Shown here piece by piece: positions 17,986 through 25,518 of a stretch of DNA of 64,000 nt. Numbering within the stretch: the first letter of the stretch is position 1; every line of letters starts with the position of its first letter. Origin of the DNA: Microbispora hainanensis (lineage in GTDB: Bacteria > Actinomycetota > Actinomycetes > Streptosporangiales > Streptosporangiaceae). The notes beneath the pieces were generated by a model. That model worked only from the letters and a program-made list of their open reading frames with translations. It did no database searches and was not told where the DNA came from. The DNA lies in assembly GCF_036186745.1 (NCBI RefSeq), contig NZ_CP108086.1, positions 6,510,001 through 6,574,000 of the forward strand. The letters are read 5' to 3'. A program made the position numbers and the translations under genes.

Positions 17986-19329
17986 ATGCCCCGGACCGCC
18001 GTGGCGGACTCGCCCGAGCGCGAGGTGACCCCGACGACGCTCGACCTGCTCCTGGAGCGAGGCCGTACGCAGGGCCGCCTTTCCCTGTCGGAGCTGCGCG
18101 AGGCCTTCGCGAAGGCCGGCGTCAGCCCCGCCGAGGGCCGCTCGATCCTGCGCGAGCTCACCGAGGCGGGCGTGAACCTGGCCTCCGACAACGCCGCGGA
18201 GAGCGAGCCGGGCGAGAAGACCGAGGTCGCCCCCGCCAAGGCGCCGGCCAGGAAGTCCCGCCGGGCCGCCCAGGCCGCGGCGCAGGCCAAGAGCTCCGCG
18301 AAGAAGACGGCCAAGACCGCCGACGAGGAGCCGTACGACGAGGAGCTCCAGGCCGACGAGGCCGAGGTGGAGGACAGCGGCACGCTCGACCTCGACGACA
18401 CCTCCTCGGTCATGGGCGACTCGGTCCACACCTACCTGAAGTCCATCGGCCGCCGCACGCTGCTCACCGCCGCCCAGGAGGTGGAGCTGGCCAAGCGCAT
18501 CGAGGCCGGGCTGTACGCCGAGTACAAGCTGGAGACCGCGATCGAGAGCGGCGAGCCCCTGCCCCCGCACGTACGCGAGGACCTGGAGTGGGTCATCGAG
18601 GACGGCAGGCGGGCCAAGGACCACATGCTGGAGGCCAACCTCCGCCTGGTCGTCTCGGTGGCCAAGAAGTACACCGACCGCGGCATGGCCCTGCTCGACG
18701 TCGTGCAGGAGGGCAACCTCGGCCTGATCCGCGCCGTCGAGAAGTTCGACTACACCAAGGGCTACAAGTTCTCGACGTACGCCATGTGGTGGATCCGGCA
18801 GGCCATCCAGCGCGGCTTCGCCGACTCCGCGCGGACGATCCGGCTGCCCGTCCACGTGCTGGAGATGCTGTCGAAGCTGTCGCGCGTCGAGCGTGACATG
18901 CACCAGCGGCTCGGCCGGGAGCCCACGCCGGAGGAGCTGGCCGTCGAGCTGGACAAGACCCCGGACCAGATCGAGGAGCTGCTGCGCACCAGCCGGCAGC
19001 CGATCAGCCTCGACTCAACCATCGGCGAGGACGGCGAGACCCGCATCGGCGACCTCATCGAGGACGTCGACTCCCCCGAGGCGTCCGAGGTCGTCGACCG
19101 GCAGCTGCTGGCCGAGCAGCTCAAGGGCGTGCTCAGCAACCTGTCGCCGCGCGAGGCCAAGATAATGAGCCTGCGCTTCGGCCTGGCCGACGGCAAGCCG
19201 CACACGCTGGACGAGATCGGCAAGCACCTGGGCCTGACCCGGGAGCGGATCCGCCAGCTGGAGAAGGAGTCGCTGTCCAAGCTGCGGCACCCGAGCAACA
19301 CCCGCCCGCTGCTCGACTGGGCGAGCTGA
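17986..19329 (+). CDS. RNA polymerase principal-type sigma-70 factor (group 1/2)
   Basis: A 447-residue sigma factor. An N-terminal region 1.1-like module (about 15-65) is followed by a Lys/Ala/Glu-rich linker, region 1.2 (DSVHTYLKSIGRRTLLTAAQ), region 2 with the core-binding and -10 recognition helices (NLRLVVSVAKKYTDRGMALL, YKFSTYAMWWIRQAIQRGFA), region 3 (RTIRLPVHVLEMLSKLSRVE) and region 4.2 (HTLDEIGKHLGLTRERIRQL). In region 3 it departs from HrdB (LPVHVLEMLSKL rather than IPVHMVEVINKL), which favours a group 2 factor of HrdA/HrdD type, but region 1.1 and the length are group-1-like. AAGGAGGAGG precedes the ATG. The ECF-like promoter upstream suggests stress induction. Confidence 0.92.
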   Translation: MPRTAVADSPEREVTPTTLDLLLERGRTQGRLSLSELREAFAKAGVSPAEGRSILRELTEAGVNLASDNAAESEPGEKTEVAPAKAPARKSRRAAQAAAQAKSSAKKTAKTADEEPYDEELQADEAEVEDSGTLDLDDTSSVMGDSVHTYLKSIGRRTLLTAAQEVELAKRIEAGLYAEYKLETAIESGEPLPPHVREDLEWVIEDGRRAKDHMLEANLRLVVSVAKKYTDRGMALLDVVQEGNLGLIRAVEKFDYTKGYKFSTYAMWWIRQAIQRGFADSARTIRLPVHVLEMLSKLSRVERDMHQRLGREPTPEELAVELDKTPDQIEELLRTSRQPISLDSTIGEDGETRIGDLIEDVDSPEASEVVDRQLLAEQLKGVLSNLSPREAKIMSLRFGLADGKPHTLDEIGKHLGLTRERIRQLEKESLSKLRHPSNTRPLLDWAS

Positions 19330-19340
19330 TCCCATCACAA

Positions 19341-19376
19341 GTACGGCCCGCATCCCTTCCGGGGTGCGGGCCGTAC
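19341..19376. terminator. Strong bidirectional terminator after the sigma factor gene
   Basis: GTACGGCCCGCA and TGCGGGCCGTAC pair perfectly, extended by four more pairs (one G-T) around a TTCC loop. It sits between the convergent sigma and 19389-19841 genes. Confidence 0.85.
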
Positions 19377-19388
19377 GGCTGTCCGGGC

Positions 19389-19841
19389 TCAGCGACCGGC
19401 GGCGGCCAGGCCCTTGCGCACGTCGCGCGGGGTCAGGCGGGCGGGGTCGCCCGTCTTGGAGGCGCGGGGCAGCCGCGGGATGCCGCTGAGGCGGTGCGCC
19501 TCACGCAGCGTGCGCAGGCGGTTCACCTCGTCGGTCCACAGCGCGCCCTCGGGAGTGGCCTTCGCCTTGCGCCGGGCGATCCTGCTGTCGTAGGCCTTCA
19601 CGCCGAAGGTGGCCCGCTGGCCCGCCTCCGCGGCGCGCAGCGCCTCGGTCAGCGCGGCGTCGAGACCCAGAGCCGCCTCACGGAGCTCGGGGAGCGGCAC
19701 GCCCGCCGCCTTCGCCTCCTGGAACCGCCGCTGCGCCACCCGGACCTTCTCCAGCACCTGGTCGAAGTCCTTCCGGATCTCCAGATCCGCGTGGTAGCGG
19801 ACCTCCGCCTCCCGGCTCACCCGCGGACGGAAAAACGCCAT
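19389..19841 (-). CDS. Conserved hypothetical coiled-coil protein
   Basis: A 150-residue highly charged helical protein: long amphipathic stretches such as RKDFDQVLEKVRVAQRRFQE and AALTEALRAAEAGQRATFG suggest a coiled coil at about residues 15-85, followed by a basic region (RRKAKATPEGALWTDEVNRL) and a C-terminal TPRDVRKGLAAAGR. No cysteine and no membrane segment. AAGGGG lies 8 nt before the ATG. I do not recognise the family. It shares a bidirectional terminator with the sigma factor gene and is divergent from a TetR gene. Confidence 0.7.
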   Translation of the reverse strand: MAFFRPRVSREAEVRYHADLEIRKDFDQVLEKVRVAQRRFQEAKAAGVPLPELREAALGLDAALTEALRAAEAGQRATFGVKAYDSRIARRKAKATPEGALWTDEVNRLRTLREAHRLSGIPRLPRASKTGDPARLTPRDVRKGLAAAGR

Positions 19842-19956
19842 CGTCAGCCCCTTCGGTATCGGACTCGCGCAATCGGATGTGCGCAATCGAACTCGCGTCG
19901 CAATCGGTAGCGTACGCGCTCCCCGCCGGGACCCGCACCGCAGGGTGTGCCGCCCT

Positions 19957-19967
19957 TTACGAAGTAA
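19957..19967. promoter_or_regulatory. Putative TetR operator TTAC-GAA-GTAA
   Basis: A near-palindrome in the divergent spacer, 16 bp upstream of the TetR ATG. It is nearly identical to the motif at 10713-10723. Confidence 0.4.
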
Positions 19968-19983
19968 GGACGCATGTGGCAGC

Positions 19984-20559
19984 ATGATCGCCGTGCCTGC
20001 CAAGCGACCACCCGTCCCCCTGTCCCGCGAGCGGATCATCGACGCCGCGCTGCACATCGCCGACGGCCAGGGCCTGCGCCGGCTTACCATGCGCCGGCTC
20101 GGCGACGCCCTCCAGGTGGAGGCCATGGCGATCTACCACCACCTGCCGCGGGGCAAGGAGGCGCTGATGGACGCCCTCGCCGAGCACGTGACGACCGTGG
20201 AGGTCGATCCGGCCACCGCCGCCACCTGGCAGGACAGGGCGCGAGCCTGGGCCCGCGCGAGCCGTGCCGCACTGCTGGAACACCCGGGCGTGCTGTCGCT
20301 GGCGCTGACCAAGCCGCCGAAGGGGTCGGCCCTCATCGCGATCACGGAGCAGACCGAGCAGCTGCGCGAGGCGGGGGCGGGCGACCCTGCCGGGGCGGTC
20401 CGCGCGCTGCGGGCGTACGTCTTCGGCAGCGTGGCGGTGGAGGTCCAGCAGTCGGGATGGGCCGACCCGGACGCCGAGGTGCGCGACGCGCGCACCGCCG
20501 AGGGCGAGCGCGATTTCGAGCACGGCCTCGACGCGCTGATCGCCGGCCTCGGCGGCTGA
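19984..20559 (+). CDS. TetR/AcrR family regulator (tetracycline-repressor-like C-terminus)
   Basis: A 191-residue protein with the HTH at about residues 12-60 (RERIIDAALHIADGQGLRRL, LGDALQVEAMAIYHHLPRGK) and an all-helical TetR_C_1-type ligand domain (residues 75-185). The DALQVEAMAIYHHLPRG recognition helix is close to the TetR/TetR_C_1 group. ATG 19984 is used; GTG 19993 is an alternative. It is divergent from a small coiled-coil gene with a candidate operator in the spacer, and no obvious efflux gene is adjacent, so the regulon is likely elsewhere, possibly including yigZ. Confidence 0.9.
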   Translation: MIAVPAKRPPVPLSRERIIDAALHIADGQGLRRLTMRRLGDALQVEAMAIYHHLPRGKEALMDALAEHVTTVEVDPATAATWQDRARAWARASRAALLEHPGVLSLALTKPPKGSALIAITEQTEQLREAGAGDPAGAVRALRAYVFGSVAVEVQQSGWADPDAEVRDARTAEGERDFEHGLDALIAGLGG

Positions 20560-20882
20560 GACCTGTCGCTTTCGGACTGTCCGCATCAGCCGCGCGAGAT
20601 GTCCGGAATTTGTGATACCTCGGTTATCCGGCCGTCGGCGTGTCGAGGCCGGACCGTTGCCTGCATTGGGGCATTCTTGTGTAGTAGGTCACATCAGTGC
20701 GCGCGAGCCTGCTCGGGGGGTGGCCGGGTCCCCTGCCCGACCGGCGGAAATGCTCCGAACGGGCTATGTCGTACGGATGCGGCCGAGCCGCAAACTGGTG
20801 TAGTCCAGTGTGGTGTGCGTCATACCCCACGGACGCCAGGAAGACAAAACCGAGCGAACGATAAAGACACGGAGCCCCGGCG
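20560..20882. other. Non-coding spacer before the DUF5999 gene
   Basis: About 320 bp with lower GC than its surroundings. Short open frames here show no recognisable protein. It contains TTGCCT followed 19 bp later by TAGTAG around 20655-20690, a weak promoter candidate. Nothing firmer is seen. Confidence 0.4.
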
Positions 20883-21083
20883 ATGTGCCCTCATGAACCG
20901 GCCTGTCCCAGCGCGGACGCGAAGGACCGAGAAGCCGCCCGCACGATAGCCTGTCACCCCGAGCAAGGCTGGAGCCTGCTCTGCAACGGCGTCGTGCTGT
21001 TCGAGGACACCGGCGAGCTGCTGCCCGACGGCGGCGTCATCGCCCCGCACCGCCCCACCGACATGGCCATCAGCGCGGCCTGA
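20883..21083 (+). CDS. DUF5999 family small protein
   Basis: A 66-residue protein, MCPHEPACPSADAKDREAAR then a HPEQGWSLLCNGVVLFEDTG core and LLPDGGVIAPHRP, which matches the short DUF5999 family common in Streptomyces and relatives. Cys2, Cys8, Cys24 and Cys34 with His4 and His25 could bind a metal; function unknown. It is monocistronic, with a poor Shine-Dalgarno (ACGGAGC) 8-9 nt upstream. Confidence 0.85.
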   Translation: MCPHEPACPSADAKDREAARTIACHPEQGWSLLCNGVVLFEDTGELLPDGGVIAPHRPTDMAISAA

Positions 21084-21316
21084 AGGTCGCGTTCCCGGAC
21101 GCCGAGGTGATCGGCGTTCCACCCGCACCGTGATCGGCGTGGGAGACCGGGGAGACGCGGCCGACGCGGAGTGGGAGCGGCCGATGCCCTCGCTCCCACC
21201 CGCGAGGACGACGCGGGCGACCGGTGGAGTAGTCATTCGTACCCACCACATGGTCACCCCGTGATCGTCACGGGGGCGCCGCACCGGCCCGGCGCCGCCC
21301 GATCCCGCGCCATTGC

Positions 21317-21727
21317 TCACGCTCGAACGGCACCGGCGCCTGTAGCGCGGCGCCCGGACCAGATCCAGACGAGCTGCAGGACGCTCAGGCCGAACATCAG
21401 GACGCCCAGCGGGATGTGCACGATCTTCACGTGTGCGATGCCCAGCGCCACCTGCGCGAGCGTGAGCACCAGGAACCCGGCGGCGTACAGGGCGGGCCCG
21501 GGCGAGCCGCCGCCGCCCCGCCGCCACGTCACGATCGCGACGATCAGATGCAGCACCGTCACGCCGAACAGCGTGTACGCCCCGGCGCTGTGCGGTGCCC
21601 CATGGCCGCGCGCGGACAGCAGCAGTCCCGCGGTGATCGCCTGGACGAAGACGACCACGGTCTGCACGGTGGTCGCGGCACGCAGGAGCATGAGGTTGCC
21701 TGGCTTCGTCGTCGCGTGCGTGGGCAT
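21317..21727 (-). CDS. Four-helix integral membrane protein of unknown function
   Basis: A 136-residue protein with four predicted membrane helices: VQTVVVFVQAITAGLLLSA, YTLFGVTVLHLIVAIVTW, ALYAAGFLVLTLAQVALGIA and IPLGVLMFGLSVLQLVWIW. Conserved His residues in helices 2 and 3 could bind heme or metal, but this is not established. AAGGGA precedes the ATG. It is divergent from the sigJ-like remnant; sigJ-type ECF genes often sit next to small membrane or oxidoreductase genes. Confidence 0.7.
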   Translation of the reverse strand: MPTHATTKPGNLMLLRAATTVQTVVVFVQAITAGLLLSARGHGAPHSAGAYTLFGVTVLHLIVAIVTWRRGGGGSPGPALYAAGFLVLTLAQVALGIAHVKIVHIPLGVLMFGLSVLQLVWIWSGRRATGAGAVRA

Positions 21728-21911
21728 GGCGTGTTTCCCTTCTCGATCTCACCGGGTGTGAGGCCCGGGACTCGGTGTCCCGACAGTCAGACGACGTGGC
21801 CGCCGGGAATGTGAGGTGACGCATCGGCCTCACGTAGCGCCGGTCTCACATTCGGGCGCGCTGTCTCATCGGTCTGGTGAGGGAAGACACGACCGAAGAA
21901 GCCGGGGCGCC

Positions 21912-22479
21912 ATGACCACCACATCCGAGCCGGGCCTGAGCGCGATCATGAGCGAGCGGCGTCGGCTCATCAATCTCGCCTACCGGCTCCTCGGTTCCCT
22001 GGCCGACGCCGAAGACGTCGTGCAGGAGACGTACGCCCGCTGGTATGCCATGTCGCGGCAGGAGCAGGAGGCCATCGCGTCGCCCGGCGCGTGGCTGACG
22101 AGGGTGGCCGGCCGCGTCTGCCTCGACCTGCTCGGCTCGGCGCGTGCGCGGCGGGAGAGCTACGTGGGCGAGTGGGTCCCGGAGCCGCTGCCGGATCGGA
22201 CGGAGTGGATCGGCGGGCGGGGCGGCGGCACGGCCGACCCGGCCGACCCGGCCGACCCGGCCGACCGGATCACGCTCGACGAGTCGGTCGGCATGCCTGG
22301 AGCGTACGGTCAACGGTCAGCCCGGCCTGGTGGCCCGGCTCGACGGCGTCACAGTGACGGTGGCGGCGTTCGACGCGCCGGGCGACCGGATCACGCGGAT
22401 CTGGGCGGTACGCAACCCGGAGAAGCTCTGGCCCTGGACGGGTGTCTCCCCTGCGGGGGCGGAGACCACCCTCACCTGA
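21912..22479 (+). pseudogene. sigJ-like (ECF41-type) sigma factor, internally deleted and frameshifted
   Basis: The first about 125 codons encode an intact sigma region 2 of the SigJ/ECF41 type (INLAYRLLGSLADAEDVVQE, SPGAWLTRVAGRVCLDLLGS, YVGEWVPEPLPDRTEWIGG). Near 22290-22310 it jumps, in another frame, to the end of the SnoaL-like C-terminal domain (VNGQPGLVARLDGVTVTV, RITRIWAVRNPEKLWPWTG). Sigma region 4 and most of the C-terminal domain are missing, roughly 150 codons. The remaining reading frame cannot make a functional sigma factor, although a region-2-only peptide is possible. Its end abuts the first copy of a 112-bp repeat. Confidence 0.85.
22231..22266 (+). repeat. Four-copy 9-bp repeat in the sigJ-like remnant
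   Basis: CGGCCGACC four times in tandem, coding an Ala-Asp-Pro run just before the deletion junction. Confidence 0.9.
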
Positions 22480-22582
22480 GCGGAGCGGCGGAGCGGCGCG
22501 AGAGCAGCCACCGGGCCACGACCTCGCCCACGCGGGCGGGATCCTTCTTGAACTCGTGCCCCTCCCCCGGCAGGACCACGAG
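22471..22582. repeat. 112-bp direct repeat, copy 1
   Basis: Identical at 110 of 112 positions to 24349-24460. Copy 1 lies at the end of the sigJ-like remnant. It carries the 3' end of an alpha/beta-hydrolase gene on the minus strand. Confidence 0.95.
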
Positions 22583-22681
22583 TGCGACGGGTGACTTCCC
22601 GGCGGACCGTGCCCCCGGCAGCGGCATCTGCCGATGGGGTACGGAATCGTGGTCCGCGACCGGGTCGCGGTCAGCGATCAC
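22472..22681 (-). pseudogene. 3' fragment of an alpha/beta-hydrolase gene
   Basis: The C-terminal 38 residues (LVVLPGEGHEFKKDPARVGE and VVARWLLSRRSAAPLR) equal those of the intact hydrolase at 24350-24958 and include its catalytic His. Upstream the frame holds a DRDP-like segment related to, but different from, the intact gene (ADRDPVADHD), after which no hydrolase sequence is found. This is a truncated paralogue or a duplication scar next to the SDR gene. Confidence 0.75.
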
Positions 22682-23628
22682 CGATTCGTGGGTGCCTCGT
22701 CCAGGGGAATGGTGGCGAGCAGCGCGCGGGTCTCGGCGACGACGCGGTCGGCGAAAGCGGGGTCACGGACCTGCGCGGAGCCCACCATCGGCTTGCCGTT
22801 CTCGTCGTAGTAGACCCCTGTCCGATCCGACCCGTCGGTCAGCACCCCGGTGATCATCCGAGCGGCACGCTTCGGTGTGCTCCAGTATTTGATGAGGGGC
22901 GCGAGCGGCGCGGCGACGTACCTCGCCAGCAACCGGACCACGGCGCTGGCGTCGCGGCCGAGGCCGGTGCCCGGATTGAAGCCCGGTTCGACCGCGTTGA
23001 AGCGCAGCCGCGGCGTCTCACGTGCGAACGCGAGCACGGTGGCGAGATTGCACTGCTTGGAGGTGGCGTAGGCGTCGAAGCCGGTCTTGGACGAGCCCCC
23101 GGGCCGCCATTGGCCGCGCACACTGGCTTGCGCCGAGATGTAGCGCCCGCCGCGGAAGCCGGCGGCGACCGCGGGCTTGCGCTGTGGATCCTCGACGCCC
23201 GAGCAGACGAACACGACGTTCGCGCCGTCGGGAAGGTGCGGAATGAGCGCCTCCGTCAGCGCGAACGGTCCGAGGTGGTTGGTCGTGAAGGCGAGGTCCC
23301 ACCCCTGTGCGGCCCGGTCGGCGCGGGCCGGCATGATGCCCGCGTTGTTGAGCAGGCCGGCGATCGGAAGACCGAGCGCGACGACCCGTGCGGCCGCGCG
23401 CCGCACGCTCGGGATATCGGAGAAGTCGCAGACCACCGAGACCGCGTGCCCCTCGGGCCGCGCGTTGATCTCGGCTTCGACCTCCGCGAGCTTGCCCGGG
23501 TCACGGCCCACCAGCACGACGGAGCCGTGCTCGGCGAGCTCGATCGCGGTGCGCCTGCCGATTCCGGACGTCGGCCCGGTGATGATCCACGCCCTTGCGG
23601 GCGATGTGCTGCGGCTGACGTCGGGCAC
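22678..23628 (-). CDS. Short-chain dehydrogenase/reductase
   Basis: A 316-residue Rossmann-fold oxidoreductase: cofactor loop ITGPTSGIGRRTAIELA, VVLVGRDPGKL, NNAGIM, catalytic Ser in VVFVCSG and YATSKQCNLATVLAF with the YxxxK Tyr and Lys. The GTG at 23628 has GAGGGAGC upstream. It follows the TetR gene by 55 bp on the same strand, so the two form an operon in which the SDR is the probable target. The operon lies between two copies of a 112-bp repeat, suggesting insertion as a unit. The C-terminal extension resembles protochlorophyllide-reductase-like or WW-domain-oxidoreductase-like SDRs; substrate unknown. Confidence 0.92.
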   Translation of the reverse strand: MPDVSRSTSPARAWIITGPTSGIGRRTAIELAEHGSVVLVGRDPGKLAEVEAEINARPEGHAVSVVCDFSDIPSVRRAAARVVALGLPIAGLLNNAGIMPARADRAAQGWDLAFTTNHLGPFALTEALIPHLPDGANVVFVCSGVEDPQRKPAVAAGFRGGRYISAQASVRGQWRPGGSSKTGFDAYATSKQCNLATVLAFARETPRLRFNAVEPGFNPGTGLGRDASAVVRLLARYVAAPLAPLIKYWSTPKRAARMITGVLTDGSDRTGVYYDENGKPMVGSAQVRDPAFADRVVAETRALLATIPLDEAPTNR

Positions 23629-23683
23629 GTCGGCTCCCTCACTGTGGAGATCATGGAGATGGAGATCAGGCACTGGGCGCGGA

Positions 23684-24274
23684 TCAGGCGGTGGGCGCGG
23701 TGGAGGAGCCGGCCAGCACCCGCCAGATGGCCTCGAACGCGACACTGCCGCGTGCCTCGGCCTCGGCAGGCTCGCGGATCATCTCGTCGATCGTCGCCTC
23801 GGCGATCGCGTTCACCAGGGTCAGGACGAAACCGAGCGGCACGTCCTGCATCGGCCCGTTGGCCCGGCTCCGTTCCAGCAGGCCGGCGATGCCGCTGAAG
23901 GCCAGGCTCGCCGCCCGATGGGTGTCGGCGGTGATGTCGTCCGCCACTTGAAGCTGCGCGAGCGCCCGCCGCTTGTCCGGGTTGGCCGTCGCCCAGCGCC
24001 ACCACTGCGTCCACATGTGGCGGACCTGCTCACGGGGTGCGTCCCCGGCCCGGAGATCGGCGGTCGCCGCGGCGCTCATCTCCGTCTTCAGCGCGAGGAA
24101 GAGCTCGTTGAGCAGCTTCGCCTTCGTGTCGAAGTAGGTGAACAACGATCCGTTGGAGACGCCTGCCTCCTTCGCGATCGTCGCGGTGGCCGCCCCGAGC
24201 CCCTGGGACGCGATGACGCGGGTGGCCGCCCGCAGGATCGCGTTACGCCGGTCCTCACTGCGTGGTCTAGGCAT
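23684..24274 (-). CDS. TetR/AcrR family regulator of the SDR operon
   Basis: A 196-residue protein with an N-terminal HTH (DRRNAILRAATRVIASQGLG, IAKEAGVSNGSLFTYFDTKA) and a helical ligand domain rich in Trp near residues 88-92. The ATG lies 6 nt after TATTGT, so it is probably leaderless. It is the promoter-proximal gene of the TetR-SDR pair and likely represses it. The promoter is unusually AT-rich for this DNA, in keeping with a mobile or acquired cassette. Confidence 0.92.
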   Translation of the reverse strand: MPRPRSEDRRNAILRAATRVIASQGLGAATATIAKEAGVSNGSLFTYFDTKAKLLNELFLALKTEMSAAATADLRAGDAPREQVRHMWTQWWRWATANPDKRRALAQLQVADDITADTHRAASLAFSGIAGLLERSRANGPMQDVPLGFVLTLVNAIAEATIDEMIREPAEAEARGSVAFEAIWRVLAGSSTAPTA

Positions 24275-24280
24275 GATCCG

Positions 24281-24309
24281 ACAATATAAGAGAGTGTCTA
24301 GTCAGTCAA
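24281..24309 (-). promoter_or_regulatory. Strong promoter of the TetR-SDR operon
   Basis: On the minus strand, TTGACT (24304-24309) and TATTGT (24281-24286) are spaced 17 bp. The dyad-like TGTCTAGTCA between them (one mismatch) is a candidate TetR operator. Confidence 0.6.
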
Positions 24310-24348
24310 AAATTGGCCATGATCGGCCATGAGGCGGGCGAGACCATG

Positions 24349-24460
24349 CTCACCTGAGCGGAGCGGCGGAGCGGCGCGAGAGCAGCCACCGGGCCACGAC
24401 CTCGCCCACGCGGGCGGGATCCTTCTTGAACTCGTGTCCCTCCCCCGGAAGGACCACGAG
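24349..24460. repeat. 112-bp direct repeat, copy 2
   Basis: Differs from 22471-22582 at only two positions. This copy is the true 3' end of the intact alpha/beta-hydrolase gene. Left of it, 24331-24351 also loosely resembles the end of the sigJ-like remnant, as if both copies derive from one convergent sigJ/hydrolase junction. Confidence 0.95.
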
Positions 24461-24958
24461 ACATTCGGCGTCCTTCTCGTCCGGCACGCCGAACGGATCC
24501 CGGTCACCGTTGACCACGAGCACCGGGGTCCCCGCCTGCCGCAGCTCGTCCGCCCGTGAGCGTTCCGGCTTGCCCGGAGGGTGGAGCGGGAACGCGAGCG
24601 CCACCACCGCCTCCGCCCCTGCGGCTCTCGCCGTGCGGCAGGCGACCCGCGCGCCGTTGCTCCGCCCGCCCTGCACGAGCGGCAGGCCAGGGTGACGCTC
24701 GCGGAGCGCGGCGACGATCGACAGCCACGCCTCGTCCTGCTTGACCGCCGACCCCGGCGCCCGCGCGCCGCGCAGCCGGAACGGCTGGGTCACCCGTGCG
24801 ACGCTTCCTCCGATCGCCAGCACCGCGTCCCGTACGGCGAGCAGGTCGGGGGCCTCCACGCCTCCCCCGGACCCGTGGGTCAGGACCAGCAGCAGCCGGG
24901 GATCGGCGGCCTCGTCCACCTCGGCCAGCGCGCGGCCGTGCGGGGTCTCGATCTCCAT
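24350..24958 (-). CDS. Alpha/beta-hydrolase of the Tex30/KANL3-like or dienelactone-hydrolase-like group
   Basis: A 202-residue single-domain hydrolase: LLLVLTHGSGGGVEAPDLLA (oxyanion HGSGG), nucleophile elbow GGRSNGARVA, acid loop VNGDRDPFGVP and GEGHEF with the catalytic His. Length and motif order match the small alpha/beta-hydrolase-like proteins widespread in actinobacteria. The ATG at 24958 gives a compact N-terminus. Its last 112 bp are duplicated at 22471-22582, downstream of a TetR-SDR cassette. Substrate unknown. Confidence 0.88.
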   Translation of the reverse strand: MEIETPHGRALAEVDEAADPRLLLVLTHGSGGGVEAPDLLAVRDAVLAIGGSVARVTQPFRLRGARAPGSAVKQDEAWLSIVAALRERHPGLPLVQGGRSNGARVACRTARAAGAEAVVALAFPLHPPGKPERSRADELRQAGTPVLVVNGDRDPFGVPDEKDAECLVVLPGEGHEFKKDPARVGEVVARWLLSRRSAAPLR

Positions 24959-25047
24959 GCGGTGAAGGTAACGGGTCCGGCAGGAGCAGGAGGAGGCGAC
25001 CCTCCGATCGGAGGATGGCAGTCATCCGATAAAGAGGCAAGAATGTC

Positions 25048-25461
25048 ATGGTGCCGGACATCGCATCGCACCAACCGCCGCCCGGAACCGGGCACCCCGT
25101 CCCTCCGCCGCAGGCGGCCCCCTCGAACCGCGAGGACCTGCGCGCCGTCATGGCGGCCCGCCGCGACCTCGGGCCGGACTACGAGGACGCCCTGGTCGAC
25201 TCGTTCCTCGACAAGCTCGACGTGGAGATCGCCGCGCGGGTGCGCAACGAGGTGGCGGCCCAGCTCGCCCACCAGCCGCCTCGCGGCCAGTCCAAGCACA
25301 GGGACGGCGCCGTGGGCATGGCCATCGGCTCGCTGGCCCTGGGCATCCCGCTGACCGCCATCGCGGCGCAGACCTCCGGCGCGACGGGCCTGCTCCTGGC
25401 CTGGGGCGGGATCATCGCGGTCAACCTCGCTCACGCCCTCGGCCGCCGCCACCAGCGCTGA
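25048..25461 (+). CDS. Conserved actinobacterial small membrane protein
   Basis: A 137-residue protein: a Pro-rich N-terminus, a charged helical segment (REDLRAVMAARRDLGPDYED, ALVDSFLDKLDVEIAARVRN) and two membrane helices (MAIGSLALGIPLTAIAAQ, LLLAWGGIIAVNLAHAL). The layout is shared by a family of uncharacterised actinobacterial integral membrane proteins; no function is known. AAGAGG lies about 11 nt before the ATG. It is divergent from the alpha/beta-hydrolase gene. Confidence 0.75.
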   Translation: MVPDIASHQPPPGTGHPVPPPQAAPSNREDLRAVMAARRDLGPDYEDALVDSFLDKLDVEIAARVRNEVAAQLAHQPPRGQSKHRDGAVGMAIGSLALGIPLTAIAAQTSGATGLLLAWGGIIAVNLAHALGRRHQR

Positions 25462-25518
25462 CACGCGGCAGGACGACCAGCGGACGACCACGGGGGGGGC
25501 ACAGGGGGATCACGGGGG

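Noticed and set aside
20612..20803. Small 63-codon open frame upstream of the DUF5999 gene
   Set aside because: No ribosome-binding site, no conserved look, Arg/Pro-rich composition typical of spurious frames.
22471..24460. Insertion sequence bounded by the 112-bp direct repeats
   Set aside because: No transposase, no terminal inverted repeats, and the repeat itself is hydrolase coding sequence. Kept as a duplication-flanked cassette instead.
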